A stretch of 64,000 bases of DNA from an uncultured Prevotella sp. (GCA_900314455.1 OMVI01000014.1:34924-98923), one strand, 5' to 3'; positions 1 through 8,130 are shown, numbered from the stretch's first letter. Numbers and translations are program-made. Notes: generated by a model not told the origin, from the letters alone.

Positions 1-338
1 TTGTCGAAGCCTACAAGAACCTTCAAATCGCCACCGAAACCGGTAGTAGTGCTCTCGACAGCAGCGCCCAATGGATTTCCACTCTTGTCCGCAGTCTTAT
101 GCACAACGAAAGAAACTTCCTTGCCATCGACAGTTGTCTTCACTGTATCATCGGCTGTAACAGTCAGGTCATTGACCTTCATTACATCCTTAATACCCTG
201 CGCCAGCGTAGCCTGAGCCTTTTCAGCGATAGGTCTTTCGGTAATATGGTTGACGTAAGCCAGTACGAAACCGACAACGACAGCCACTCCGACGAGCACG
301 AGGGTCATATTCTTTAGTGTTGGTTTTAATTTCTCCAT
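1..338 (-). CDS. rnfG: RnfG, electron transport complex subunit G (C-terminus cut by window edge)
   Basis: This is the N-terminal 112 residues of RnfG; the rest lies before position 1. RnfG is a periplasm-facing, single-span FMN protein of the Rnf complex, which couples ferredoxin oxidation to NAD+ reduction and ion pumping. The product opens MEKLKPTLKNM followed by one membrane segment at about residues 11-28 and a periplasmic domain. The flavin-attaching S/T-G-A-T motif of the family would lie outside the window and cannot be checked. A GGAGG sequence sits about 7 bases before the ATG, an unusually good ribosome site for this genome. It follows rnfD after 12 bases in the same direction, so it is the last visible gene of the operon. 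Confidence 0.88.
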   Translation of the reverse strand, partial: MEKLKPTLKNMTLVLVGVAVVVGFVLAYVNHITERPIAEKAQATLAQGIKDVMKVNDLTVTADDTVKTTVDGKEVSFVVHKTADKSGNPLGAAVESTTTGFGGDLKVLVGFD

Positions 339-350
339 TTCCCGTCCTCC

Positions 351-1349
351 TTACTTTTTAGCTGGTACTTCACCATAGCGCTTAGGCTTGATGTAATAAT
401 TTATAAGCGGTGTAAAGCCATTCATGATAAGGATGGCGAAAGACATTCCCTCAGGATATGAGCCCCAGTTACGGATGACAACCGTAAGGAAGCCAATGCA
501 AATGCCGTAGATAATCTGTCCCTTGTGAGTCATTGGCGATGTAACATAGTCCGTTGCCATGAAGATTGCACCGAGCATCAGACCACCGGAAAGTATCTCC
601 GTGATTGGATCAGCATAGACTGGGTTGCCGAGATGAAGCAGTCCTGAGAACACGAACACCGTTGCGATGATAGAGATTGGAATGTGCCAAGTGATGATTT
701 TACGCCAAAGCATGAAGCAAAGACCGAGGATAAGTGCAAGTGCACATACCTCACCGATTGTTCCGGCACCACCCGTCGGGTTGTTGCCAAGGAGCAGATG
801 CAGTGCATCAGGAACCTGATTGAGAACACTCGGGTCATTGCTCTTGATGGCGGTCTTCATCAACGACAGCGGAGTAGCAGCCGTTTCAGCGTCAGTATAC
901 TTGGTTAGCTGACCCACAACAGGCCAACTTGTCATCTGAGCCGGGAACGATACCAACAGGAAACAACGTCCGACGAGAGCCGGGTTGAACGGGTTGTGAC
1001 CCAGACCGCCAAATGTCATCTTGCCAACACCGATTGCAACGAGCGCACCGATGATGATAATCCACAGCGGAAGGTTTGAAGGCAGGTTCATACCGAGCAG
1101 CAATCCGGTCACGATTGCCGAACCATCGGTCAGCGTCGGCTCCTGCTTAAGCATATATTTCGATATTGCCCACTCGAAGAAAACGCAGGCAGCCACACTT
1201 GTCAGACAGACTATGACAGAGCCAAGTCCGAAGTACAGGAACGAAACGAGCAGCGCCGGTATCAGTGCAATTACTACACCGAACATGTTGCGCTCCACCG
1301 TGTCATTGCCATGTGCGTGCGGCGAAAGAGAAACTATCAGTTTTCCCAT
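351..1349 (-). CDS. rnfD: RnfD, electron transport complex membrane subunit
   Basis: A 332-residue polytopic membrane protein of the NqrB/RnfD family, the covalent-flavin subunit of the Rnf complex. The family motif G-L-G-H-N-P-F-N-P-A-L is at residues 115-125. Around residue 159 the sequence A-A-T-P-L-S matches the place where NqrB/RnfD carry FMN on a threonine (S-G-A-T-P in many relatives); equating T159 with the flavin site is an inference from the surrounding residues. Several hydrophobic spans run from residue 22 to about 320. It lies between rnfC (43 bases upstream) and rnfG (12 bases downstream), all on the minus strand. Confidence 0.93.
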   Translation of the reverse strand: MGKLIVSLSPHAHGNDTVERNMFGVVIALIPALLVSFLYFGLGSVIVCLTSVAACVFFEWAISKYMLKQEPTLTDGSAIVTGLLLGMNLPSNLPLWIIIIGALVAIGVGKMTFGGLGHNPFNPALVGRCFLLVSFPAQMTSWPVVGQLTKYTDAETAATPLSLMKTAIKSNDPSVLNQVPDALHLLLGNNPTGGAGTIGEVCALALILGLCFMLWRKIITWHIPISIIATVFVFSGLLHLGNPVYADPITEILSGGLMLGAIFMATDYVTSPMTHKGQIIYGICIGFLTVVIRNWGSYPEGMSFAILIMNGFTPLINYYIKPKRYGEVPAKK

Positions 1350-1392
1350 TTTTATTTAGTTTCTAAGTTTGTTGAGTTTTAAAGTTTATGAG

Positions 1393-2826
1393 TTAAGAGT
1401 TTGCGGCAGCTTTCGGAGCCTCAGCAGCCTTTGCCTTGGCTTCCTCCTCTGCTTTCTTGGCAGCGGCCTCAGCCTTTGCCTTTGCAGCACGACCCTTGAT
1501 GATGCCCATGACCTGACCCTTACCGAACGAGATGTTGTCGAGCAATGGACGGTGAGCAGGGCAAGTGAACTGGCAGCAACCGCAAGATATGCAACTGGTG
1601 ATATCCTCATGCTCCAGGCGCTCCCAATCTTTGGCAACGGAAAGCGTAGCAAGCAGATACGGCTCAAGTCCCATCGGGCAAGCCGATACACACTTAGCAC
1701 AACGGATACAGTTCTGTGCAGGCTTACGATGAGCGTCAGCACCCGACAGGATTGTTATAGAGTTGGTACCCTTAACGACAGGAACATCGAGACTGACAAC
1801 TGCCTTACCCATCATAGGACCACCCGCAAGGACCTTGTCGTCGCCCTCTGGCAGACCGCCACAAGCATCGATAAGCTGGCTGAACGGTGTACCCATACGA
1901 ACGAGGAAGTTGCCTGGATTCTTAACCTGAAGACCCGTTACGGTAGTGTAACGCTCAAAGAGAGGCTTGTGCTTCATAACAGCCTGATAAACAGCGAATG
2001 CCGTACCGACGTTCTGAACGATAGCACCAACGTTGACAGGGATTGCAGGTGGAGCCGGAACCTGACGGTGGATGACAGCGTCGACGAGCTGCTTCTCACC
2101 ACCCTGCGGGTATTTCTTCTTCAGCGGAACGACCTCAATGCGGTCGTCGCCGGCTGTCTTTTCTTCGAAGAGTTCTATAGCCTTAGGCTTGTTGTCCTCA
2201 ATACCTATATAACCTTTCTCAACCTTTGCTGCCTTCATCAGCAGATAGAGACCCTGGATAATCTCGTCGGCGTGCTCCATCATAAGACGATAGTCGGCTG
2301 TGATATACGGCTCGCACTCAACGCCATTGATAATAACGCACTCAGCATGAGCCGTTGGCGGCGGTGTAAGCTTAATGAAAGTCGGGAAGCCTGCACCACC
2401 CATACCGGTGACACCAGCAACCTTTACGCGGTTGATAATTTCCTCTGGAGTGAGCTCAGGATGTGCTTCTACAGTTTCCAGCTTATCCGAACGGTCGATA
2501 CCCTCTTCCCATTCATCGCCTTCAACCTTGACGATGATAGCCGGCTTGCGGTAGCCTGTTGCGTCGATAGCATTGTCTATCTTCAGTACAGTACCACTGA
2601 CAGAGCTGTAAATAGGAGCACTTACGAAGCCACCTGCTTCAGCAAGCAGAGTGCCGACCTTTACTTTGTCGCCACGTTTTACGACAGGCTTAGCCGGAGC
2701 ACCAATGTGCTGGCCCAACGGAAATACAGCCTGCGTGGGGAGTTCAGCCTGCTTAGTGGCAATTTCAGTAGTAAGTTTGTGGTCATTAGGATGAACGCCA
2801 CCTATTCTAAATGTATGCAGTTTCAT
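1393..2826 (-). CDS. rnfC: RnfC, electron transport complex subunit C (NADH/FMN and 2x[4Fe-4S])
   Basis: A 477-residue peripheral subunit of Rnf that exchanges electrons with NAD(H). The nucleotide/FMN site typical of complex I 51-kDa-like proteins is visible as G-M-G-G-A-G-F-P-T at residues 141-149. Two four-cysteine clusters follow: C373-C376-C379-C383 and C412-C415-C418-C422, each ending in Cys-Pro. The last ~35 residues are a lysine/alanine/glutamate-rich tail, probably an extended helix. Its ATG overlaps the stop codon of rnfB by four bases (ATGA), so translation of the two is likely coupled. Confidence 0.96.
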   Translation of the reverse strand: MKLHTFRIGGVHPNDHKLTTEIATKQAELPTQAVFPLGQHIGAPAKPVVKRGDKVKVGTLLAEAGGFVSAPIYSSVSGTVLKIDNAIDATGYRKPAIIVKVEGDEWEEGIDRSDKLETVEAHPELTPEEIINRVKVAGVTGMGGAGFPTFIKLTPPPTAHAECVIINGVECEPYITADYRLMMEHADEIIQGLYLLMKAAKVEKGYIGIEDNKPKAIELFEEKTAGDDRIEVVPLKKKYPQGGEKQLVDAVIHRQVPAPPAIPVNVGAIVQNVGTAFAVYQAVMKHKPLFERYTTVTGLQVKNPGNFLVRMGTPFSQLIDACGGLPEGDDKVLAGGPMMGKAVVSLDVPVVKGTNSITILSGADAHRKPAQNCIRCAKCVSACPMGLEPYLLATLSVAKDWERLEHEDITSCISCGCCQFTCPAHRPLLDNISFGKGQVMGIIKGRAAKAKAEAAAKKAEEEAKAKAAEAPKAAANS

Positions 2827-3809
2827 GCTTTAGCCTCCTCTTCTTGATTGTTTGTTTTAGCAGTTTGCTCCGGCTTAGCTTCCGGTGCATTAGCAATAAC
2901 AGTCTTCTCGGCATCTTCGGCAACCTTTACCGGCTCAGCTGCCTTTGCCTCAGCAGGCTTCGGCGCAGCAGGCTTCGGCTTGCGTACCGGGAAGTTGACC
3001 TTGACGATAGCACCTGTCGGGCATTCGTCGACACACTTTGTGCACAAGCGGCACTTGTTCGGGTCAATGTACGAAAGGTTGTTCTCGATGGTGATAGCCT
3101 CAAACTTACAAACCTTGAAGCACTTTCCGCAACCTATGCAGGCAACCGAACAGTTCTTTCTGGCAACAGCGCCCTTGTCCTTGTTGACGCAACGTACATA
3201 GACGCGACGTCCCTTCGGACCCTTCTTGCGGAGCTCGATGATGTGACGAGGACATGCCTTTACACACGCGCCGCACGCCGTACACTTATCCTCATCAACC
3301 TCCGGCAGACCCGTTTCCGGGTTCATGTGGATGGCATCGAAGGTACATGCACGTGTGCAATCGCCGCAACCGAGGCAGCCGAAGCCACATCCGGTCTCAC
3401 CCTGACCCGTTGCATTAACAGCAGCACAGGTCATAAGACCATCGTACTCAGCGATGCGCGGACGGTTCTCGCAGGTTCCGTAACAGCGGACCACAGCGAC
3501 CTTCGGGTCGGTATTTGCAACAGCCATACCCAGCAAGTCGGCAACCTGGCCCATTACTTCTTGACCTCCAACAGGACAGAGCAGTCCGTCAAGCGAACCG
3601 GCGTCGCACGCCTTCACGAGTGCTCCTGCCATATCGGCACATCCTGCAAAACCGCAACCACCGCAGTTTGCGCCCGGCAGCAGTTCCTGAACTTGTCCGA
3701 TACGAGGATCTTCATAAACAGCAAACTTCTTGGAACATGCATACAGCACAACGGCTGCAATGAGTGCTATTGCTCCAAGAACAATTACTGCGCTTAAGAT
3801 AAAGTTCAT
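2823..3809 (-). CDS. rnfB: RnfB, electron transport complex ferredoxin-like subunit
   Basis: A 328-residue membrane-anchored iron-sulfur protein that takes electrons from ferredoxin into the Rnf complex. Residues 4-25 form the N-terminal membrane span. The four-Fe cluster domain C49-G-G-C52-x4-C57...C78 comes next, followed by four ferredoxin-type cysteine sets around residues 141-155, 176-186, 220-234 and 253-263. The C-terminal ~55 residues (Pro/Ala/Lys/Glu-rich) look disordered. The cysteine content suggests five clusters, consistent with multi-ferredoxin RnfB proteins of Bacteroidota. It is the first rnf gene after rseC (88-base gap) and overlaps rnfC by four bases. Confidence 0.95.
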   Translation of the reverse strand: MNFILSAVIVLGAIALIAAVVLYACSKKFAVYEDPRIGQVQELLPGANCGGCGFAGCADMAGALVKACDAGSLDGLLCPVGGQEVMGQVADLLGMAVANTDPKVAVVRCYGTCENRPRIAEYDGLMTCAAVNATGQGETGCGFGCLGCGDCTRACTFDAIHMNPETGLPEVDEDKCTACGACVKACPRHIIELRKKGPKGRRVYVRCVNKDKGAVARKNCSVACIGCGKCFKVCKFEAITIENNLSYIDPNKCRLCTKCVDECPTGAIVKVNFPVRKPKPAAPKPAEAKAAEPVKVAEDAEKTVIANAPEAKPEQTAKTNNQEEEAKA

Positions 3810-3897
3810 AATCTATTTGTATTTGTTTAGTAAATTTTTCGTTTTAAGTTATCGGGTGCCTTATCCAGCGTCACCCATCATCACATCACTCAATCAT

Positions 3898-4317
3898 CTA
3901 ATCATCCTCAACTTCGAATGAGAAGTCGCGACGTAGCTTATCGCGCAGCAGATAGACGATGAAGTAATATGGCACGAGTGCCGCTATGCTGACAAGTGCC
4001 GCCAGCGGCTCGCTGTGAGATAGATTATAGGTGATGGCAAGAGCAACTACAAGCACAATGAACGGCACGCCGAAGCCTATCAAGACAGCCTTACGGCCTG
4101 TGTCAAGACTTCCTGTAACGACGACGCTGTCGCCTTTTTTGTGCCCTTTGATGGAGTGTTTGTCATAGACATCGATTATTTTTTCTTTCTTTTCAGAGGC
4201 ATTGCAGAATGATGCTGCCTTACAACCTGCGCATGCTGAGGTTTGGAGTATGCGCACGCGCATACAGTCGCCGTCGACTGACTCAACAACTCCACTATGC
4301 TTAATCTTCTCGCCCAT
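3898..4317 (-). CDS. rseC: RseC/MucC family protein (SoxR-reducing-type) upstream of rnf
   Basis: A 139-residue inner-membrane protein of the RseC/MucC family. The cysteine pattern C29-x2-C32-x5-C38 in the N-terminal domain and two membrane spans at about 77-97 and 104-123 fit the family. In Gammaproteobacteria RseC is tied to sigma-E and to the SoxR-reducing Rsx complex, a relative of Rnf. Here it is the first gene of the rnf operon, so a role in assembling or tuning Rnf is a reasonable inference, not shown. A -7 box on the minus strand at 4367-4374 is placed to drive the whole operon. Confidence 0.85.
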   Translation of the reverse strand: MGEKIKHSGVVESVDGDCMRVRILQTSACAGCKAASFCNASEKKEKIIDVYDKHSIKGHKKGDSVVVTGSLDTGRKAVLIGFGVPFIVLVVALAITYNLSHSEPLAALVSIAALVPYYFIVYLLRDKLRRDFSFEVEDD

Positions 4318-4366
4318 CGCTCATAACGTTTTTTAGCTGGATTTTGCAACCTCCAGTTTGCAATTG

Positions 4367-4374
4367 CAAAGTTA
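4367..4374 (-). promoter_or_regulatory. -7 box for rseC-rnf operon
   Basis: On the minus strand this reads TAACTTTG, an exact match to the Bacteroidota -7 consensus TAnnTTTG, about 50 bases before the rseC ATG. No TTTG is seen at the usual 19-20 base spacing, so only half of the consensus is present. Confidence 0.55.
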
Positions 4375-4468
4375 ATACATAATTTTGCAATATAGAAAAT
4401 TTTTCATGATTTTTTTTCGAAATCGTTTACATTATATATAAATATGTAGATTGCGAAACAGGTTAAGG

Positions 4469-4530
4469 CCTAACCAAGCCGGAGCCAAACAACGACATAA
4501 CAAAAGGGTAATCCAGTTGGCTTGGTTAGG
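4469..4530. repeat. Perfect 12-bp inverted repeat in the rseC upstream gap
   Basis: CCTAACCAAGCC (4469-4480) and GGCTTGGTTAGG (4519-4530) are perfect reverse complements separated by 38 bases. There is no U-run after either arm, so it does not look like an intrinsic terminator. It could be a cruciform, a two-site operator or a worn mobile-element end. The rest of the 4318-4893 gap holds the rseC promoter, AT-rich tandem repeats and the promoter of the next gene; I see no gene in it. Confidence 0.6.
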
Positions 4531-4607
4531 AGATTCCAATGTTATAGTTAAGTTTTTAGAGTGTGAAAGTTTAGGTTTAAGGATGGTTTTTTATTTAATT
4601 TTGCTTG

Positions 4608-4667
4608 AAAAATAAATTAAAAATGAAGGAAAAATAAATTAAAAATCAACCAAAAATAAATTAAAAA
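4608..4667. repeat. 22-bp-period AT-rich tandem repeat, locus 1 (3 units)
   Basis: The 16-base core AAAAATAAATTAAAAA occurs at 4608-4623, 4630-4645 and 4652-4667, each start exactly 22 bases after the previous one, with six-base variable spacers. The same core occurs three times at a 22-base period, plus once inverted, at 51159-51239. Two helical turns per repeat puts the A-tracts in phase, which would favour bent DNA. Confidence 0.85.
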
Positions 4668-4847
4668 CCAAGACGAAAGAACAGGTTTCGCTATTCCATT
4701 GGTTATCAACGACATTCCAATAGAGCAAGTTTGACATTCTCGAAGGTCAACGGAACCGATTTCAACGACACTCGTCACGATTGTGGAACGCAAATTTAAA
4801 AAAAGCAAAAAAGCAGGGATATATGTGCGTCTGTCGGAAAGATTTCT

Positions 4848-4855
4848 TACCTTTG
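4848..4855 (+). promoter_or_regulatory. -7 box for the acidic hypothetical protein
   Basis: TACCTTTG, an exact TAnnTTTG match, 38 bases before the ATG at 4894. No clear -33 TTTG at the expected distance. Confidence 0.5.
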
Positions 4856-4893
4856 CTCCATGAGAAACATACCTTTTAACAGGAAGAACAAGA

Positions 4894-5337
4894 ATGAAAC
4901 CAAGCAATCAGAGCATCCAACAGATTGAACGCTTCTTTAAGAAAGTTGCAGACAAGTTTCCCGAGGACACCGACAGCATGCCGATGACTGACATTCACGT
5001 CCGTCTGACACAGGATAGCGGTGACCTCATGGCATTCGATGATGACGACAACGAAATTACACGCTGCGTCGTCGACGAGTGGATTGACAACAAGGACGAG
5101 GACTTTTACAAAGGTGCCGCGGCCGTACTGCGCAAGCAACTGACAAAGATGAAGAGCGTAGTGGAGCACATGGGAATAATGAAACCGTACAGTTTCGTGC
5201 TTGAGAACGACGATAAGGAGAACGTTGCCGAGCTTTATGTCGTCGACGACGATACCGTTATCATCGGCGGCGACTTAATGGACGGGCTCGACAAGGACTT
5301 GGATACTTTCTTCGACAACCTAATGAAGGAGAACTAA
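4894..5337 (+). CDS. Conserved-looking acidic hypothetical protein
   Basis: A 147-residue soluble protein that I cannot assign to a family. It is strongly acidic, with runs such as F-D-D-D-D-N-E and V-V-D-D-D-T, and has no signal peptide, membrane segment or metal motif. The middle (residues ~65-100) has alternating charged and hydrophobic residues that could be helical, and the last third looks like a beta-alpha element. It has its own -7 box and is monocistronic, ending 56 bases before the convergent hydrolase gene. Codon use matches its neighbours, so it is probably a real resident gene. Confidence 0.7.
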   Translation: MKPSNQSIQQIERFFKKVADKFPEDTDSMPMTDIHVRLTQDSGDLMAFDDDDNEITRCVVDEWIDNKDEDFYKGAAAVLRKQLTKMKSVVEHMGIMKPYSFVLENDDKENVAELYVVDDDTVIIGGDLMDGLDKDLDTFFDNLMKEN

Positions 5338-5393
5338 AGGCACATGCTCCTTTGGTTCATGGTTGCCTTGACGCTGTAGAACGAGAAGGTTCT

Positions 5394-6197
5394 TCAGCCC
5401 AAATCGAAGATTCCGAGCGGACGCTTTCGTGGCAATACGTCGAGCATAAAGTCCTTCCCGGCTATGATTCCACGGTCGCGGAGGATAGCATCGACGGTCT
5501 TGCGGGCGTATTCCGGGTCGTTGTTCTTCTCGCTGAGATGACAGAGCCACACATGACGGAGTTCCGGCGTGGCGCAGTCGACTAAGACTGTGGCGCAGTC
5601 GTTGTTGCTTAGATGTCCCGTTCCGCTGCTTATGCGGTTCTTAAGGAACTGCGGATATGGTCCGTTCTTCAGCATCTCAGGGTCGTGGTTAGCCTCAATG
5701 ACGAGATAGTTGGTGCGCATTATAATCGGTCGCATTTCTTCCGTGATGTGTCCGCAGTCAGTAATGAGCGTGAAGACAACGCCGTCAGCCTCAATGACAT
5801 AGCCAACATTGTCGGTGCTGTCGTGAGGGACGCCGAAAGGAGTGACCTTGAACGAGCCGACATCTATAGTCTTGTTCTTCTCGACATAACGTATATTCTC
5901 ACTGTCTATCTTCTTTTTCACATACCAGTTGCGCTGTATTCCGGTGTGAACTTCCTTCGTTGAATAGACAGGAACATGCAAAGAACTGCTCAACGAACCC
6001 ACCGACTTGATATGGTCGGCATGGTCGTGGGTTATAAGTATGCTGTGCACCGATGCCAAACTTAGCCCGTACTCGGCAAAATGGCGCTTGAGGAGGCGCA
6101 CACCAACGCCCGCGTCGATTAGCAAAGCATCGCCGTCAGTATATAAGTAGTAACAGTTTCCGCTACTACCACTTCCGAATGATATAAATCTGAGCAT
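5394..6197 (-). CDS. MBL-fold metal-dependent hydrolase (YycJ/WalJ-like)
   Basis: A 267-residue metallo-beta-lactamase-fold protein. The metal-binding motif T-H-D-H-A-D-H is at residues 56-62 and further ligands are likely H125 (V-P-H-D) and D146 (T-D-C-G-H). N-terminal F-G-S-G-S-S-G-N is typical of the YycJ/WalJ group, cytoplasmic phosphodiesterase/nuclease-like enzymes implicated in DNA repair or cell-wall coordination in Firmicutes; the substrate here is unknown. It lies 23 bases downstream of the DUF5715 gene on the same strand and is probably co-transcribed with it. Confidence 0.88.
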   Translation of the reverse strand: MLRFISFGSGSSGNCYYLYTDGDALLIDAGVGVRLLKRHFAEYGLSLASVHSILITHDHADHIKSVGSLSSSLHVPVYSTKEVHTGIQRNWYVKKKIDSENIRYVEKNKTIDVGSFKVTPFGVPHDSTDNVGYVIEADGVVFTLITDCGHITEEMRPIIMRTNYLVIEANHDPEMLKNGPYPQFLKNRISSGTGHLSNNDCATVLVDCATPELRHVWLCHLSEKNNDPEYARKTVDAILRDRGIIAGKDFMLDVLPRKRPLGIFDLG

Positions 6198-6220
6198 TTC
6201 CTATTCGTTTAAAAGGGTCA

Positions 6221-7024
6221 TCACCTCACCGTCACATGATAGCAAGCCTGATGTAGTTCGTACTTGACGTAGCAGCGGTTCTGCTGCCGTAGGTCGTTGA
6301 GAACTTCGCTGAGGACTCGTTTCAGGGTATCACCCTGGACCTTTCTGCCAAGCGGCACAAAATGATTGTAGCTTATATCAAATGTAGTGCCATAGACATG
6401 GCAACTGTTTGGTGATGCGTTCTTGTTGTGTTTCCCAAGTTTCACGACATCTTCCTTGCTCCGCAGCACACTCGTTATGAGGAGTTTCGCTTCCGGAACT
6501 CGCTTTATGGCAAGACTGTCCATAAAATTGCGCGAAATGTCCTGCAACAGTGCGGCGGCACGGGGAACAAGGTATGGGATACTGCTATTGAGCTTTGCTA
6601 TGCGGTAATATGGACTGCTACCTATATAGACGAGCTCGTGGCGGCGCTCTTCGGCATCAGCAGAGTTGGCAACAGGTATTACCCCGAACTCCTTGGCAGC
6701 ACTGAGGTGGACGGCATTGGTATCGGGGAAACAGTCCTTATAGCTCCAAACGCCTTTCACTGGATGCTTCACGAGAGAGCCGTCGGCATTGTAAAAGGAT
6801 ATTGGGGTTCCCTTGATGATACCTGCCTGGTGACGCTTGCCTGTGCCAAGGGAGTCGGTATCCTCGCCTTCAACCTCTGTTTCAGTGGTATTTTCAGCCT
6901 CATCACTGTACCTTTCGCCCACCACCGAAGGGAAGACAAGGCGCACAAGGGCAAACAAGCCGACAATGACGAAAAAGCCAACGATAAATTCGCCTGTAGT
7001 TATATTTTTCTTCTTTCTTTTCAT
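6221..7024 (-). CDS. DUF5715-family membrane-anchored protein with LAS/M15 peptidase-like motifs
   Basis: A 267-residue protein with a basic start (MKRKKKN), one membrane span at about residues 12-32 and an extracytoplasmic domain. I recognise it as the Bacteroidota family DUF5715. The C-terminal half carries a pattern like the D-Ala-D-Ala carboxypeptidase/LAS metallopeptidases: S-V-L-R-S (185-189) in the place of the S-G-Y-R-S block, then S207-x-H209-x2-G212-x3-D216 like S-x-H-x-x-G-x-A-x-D, and E256 with H263 near the end as possible base and third zinc ligand. Peptidoglycan hydrolysis is therefore a hypothesis from motifs. A minus-strand -7 box lies at 7035-7042. Confidence 0.78.
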   Translation of the reverse strand: MKRKKKNITTGEFIVGFFVIVGLFALVRLVFPSVVGERYSDEAENTTETEVEGEDTDSLGTGKRHQAGIIKGTPISFYNADGSLVKHPVKGVWSYKDCFPDTNAVHLSAAKEFGVIPVANSADAEERRHELVYIGSSPYYRIAKLNSSIPYLVPRAAALLQDISRNFMDSLAIKRVPEAKLLITSVLRSKEDVVKLGKHNKNASPNSCHVYGTTFDISYNHFVPLGRKVQGDTLKRVLSEVLNDLRQQNRCYVKYELHQACYHVTVR

Positions 7025-7034
7025 TTTTGGATTG

Positions 7035-7042
7035 CAAAGTTA
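7035..7042 (-). promoter_or_regulatory. -7 box for the DUF5715-MBL hydrolase pair
   Basis: Reads TAACTTTG on the minus strand, 10 bases before the DUF5715 start codon, so the leader would be very short. It is divergent from the phoH promoter at 7095-7125. Confidence 0.5.
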
Positions 7043-7094
7043 CTCAATAGTTTCGAATTTGATTAAAACAGCCGTTAGTTTTTTAGCGTTTTAT

Positions 7095-7125
7095 TTTGAG
7101 TTTAGATTAATTTAATGTAACTTTG
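7095..7125 (+). promoter_or_regulatory. Full consensus promoter for phoH-purC
   Basis: TTTG (7095-7098), a 19-base spacer and TAACTTTG (7118-7125) match the Bacteroides housekeeping promoter TTTG-n19-TAnnTTTG exactly. The start codon is 25 bases downstream. Confidence 0.8.
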
Positions 7126-7149
7126 CGCCAAATATAAACGAGGAGAGAA

Positions 7150-8130
7150 TTGATAGAAAAGCATATAGTTCTTGAGGATATTGACCCCGTGGCCTTCTAT
7201 GGCATCGGCAACTCGCACTTGCAGATGATAAAGTCGCTGTTCCCAAAGCTGAGAATCTTGGCACGCGACAATGTCATACGTGTTCTTGGCGACGAGGAGG
7301 AGATGGCGAAGATTGAAGAGGACATCGAGAATATGCGCCAGCATGTCTTGAAATACAACACCATATCCGAAGAGGACATACTTGATATAGTAAAGGGAAA
7401 GAAGACTAAGGAGGACGCCGTGAAAGGCGTTCTCGTTTATTCTATATCCGGAAGGCCGATTAAAAGCCGCTCCGAGAACCAGCAGAAGATTGTCGACGCG
7501 TTCGAAAAGAGCGATATGATATTCGCTGTAGGGCCTGCGGGAACGGGCAAGACTTATCTTAGCATTGCCCTTGCGGTGAAAGCGCTGAAGGAAAAGACTG
7601 CCAAGAAGATTATTCTAAGCCGTCCGGCGGTAGAGGCGGGAGAACGTCTGGGCTTCCTTCCGGGCGACATGAAGGACAAAATAGACCCTTACCTGCAACC
7701 GCTCTACGATGCTTTGGAGGATATGATACCGGCCGTGAAGCTGCAAGACATGATGGACAAGCACATCATTCAGATTGCACCTCTCGCCTTCATGCGTGGA
7801 CGGACGCTCAGCGATGCTGTTGTCATACTCGATGAGGCACAGAACACGACTCCGGCGCAGCTCCGCATGTTCCTGACGCGCATGGGATGGAACACGAAGA
7901 TGATTATAACGGGCGACATGACACAAACGGATTTACCCCGCCAGGCACAAAGCGGACTCAAGGAGGCGCTTTCCATACTTACGGGAATTGAGGGAATAAG
8001 TGTCATCAACCTAACTAAGAAGGACATAGTGAGGCACAAACTCGTTACACGCATTGTGAACGCATACGAGGCTTATGATAAAGCGAAGACTAATTCAAAT
8101 ATAAAAAATGAAAGCATTAACAAAGACTGA
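7150..8130 (+). CDS. phoH: PhoH family ATPase
   Basis: A 326-residue cytoplasmic P-loop ATPase of the PhoH/PhoL family. The N-terminal ~100 residues form the KH-like region seen in PhoH-like proteins; Walker A is G-P-A-G-T-G-K-T at 128-135 and Walker B V-V-I-L-D-E-A-Q at 224-231. The family is linked to phosphate stress in E. coli and to RNA metabolism and ribosome maturation elsewhere; its exact role is unsettled. The start is a TTG preceded by GGAGAG, chosen because the protein alignment I remember begins exactly there. The end overlaps purC by 23 bases. Confidence 0.93.
   Translation: MIEKHIVLEDIDPVAFYGIGNSHLQMIKSLFPKLRILARDNVIRVLGDEEEMAKIEEDIENMRQHVLKYNTISEEDILDIVKGKKTKEDAVKGVLVYSISGRPIKSRSENQQKIVDAFEKSDMIFAVGPAGTGKTYLSIALAVKALKEKTAKKIILSRPAVEAGERLGFLPGDMKDKIDPYLQPLYDALEDMIPAVKLQDMMDKHIIQIAPLAFMRGRTLSDAVVILDEAQNTTPAQLRMFLTRMGWNTKMIITGDMTQTDLPRQAQSGLKEALSILTGIEGISVINLTKKDIVRHKLVTRIVNAYEAYDKAKTNSNIKNESINKD

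Noticed and set aside
1369-2847. 492-residue plus-strand reading frame opposite rnfC
   Set aside because: It is the shadow of rnfC; the minus frame has SLBB/NADH-site and two cysteine clusters, while this one has no domain and poor composition.
2811-3797. 328-residue plus-strand frame opposite rnfB
   Set aside because: Mirror frame of a cysteine-rich ferredoxin-like gene; no family features of its own.
4608-4667. CRISPR array
   Set aside because: Spacers are six bases, there are only three units and no cas genes; period 22 does not fit.
4617-4907. 96-residue minus frame over the AT-rich repeats
   Set aside because: Most of its sequence is read through the 22-bp repeats and it lacks start signals.
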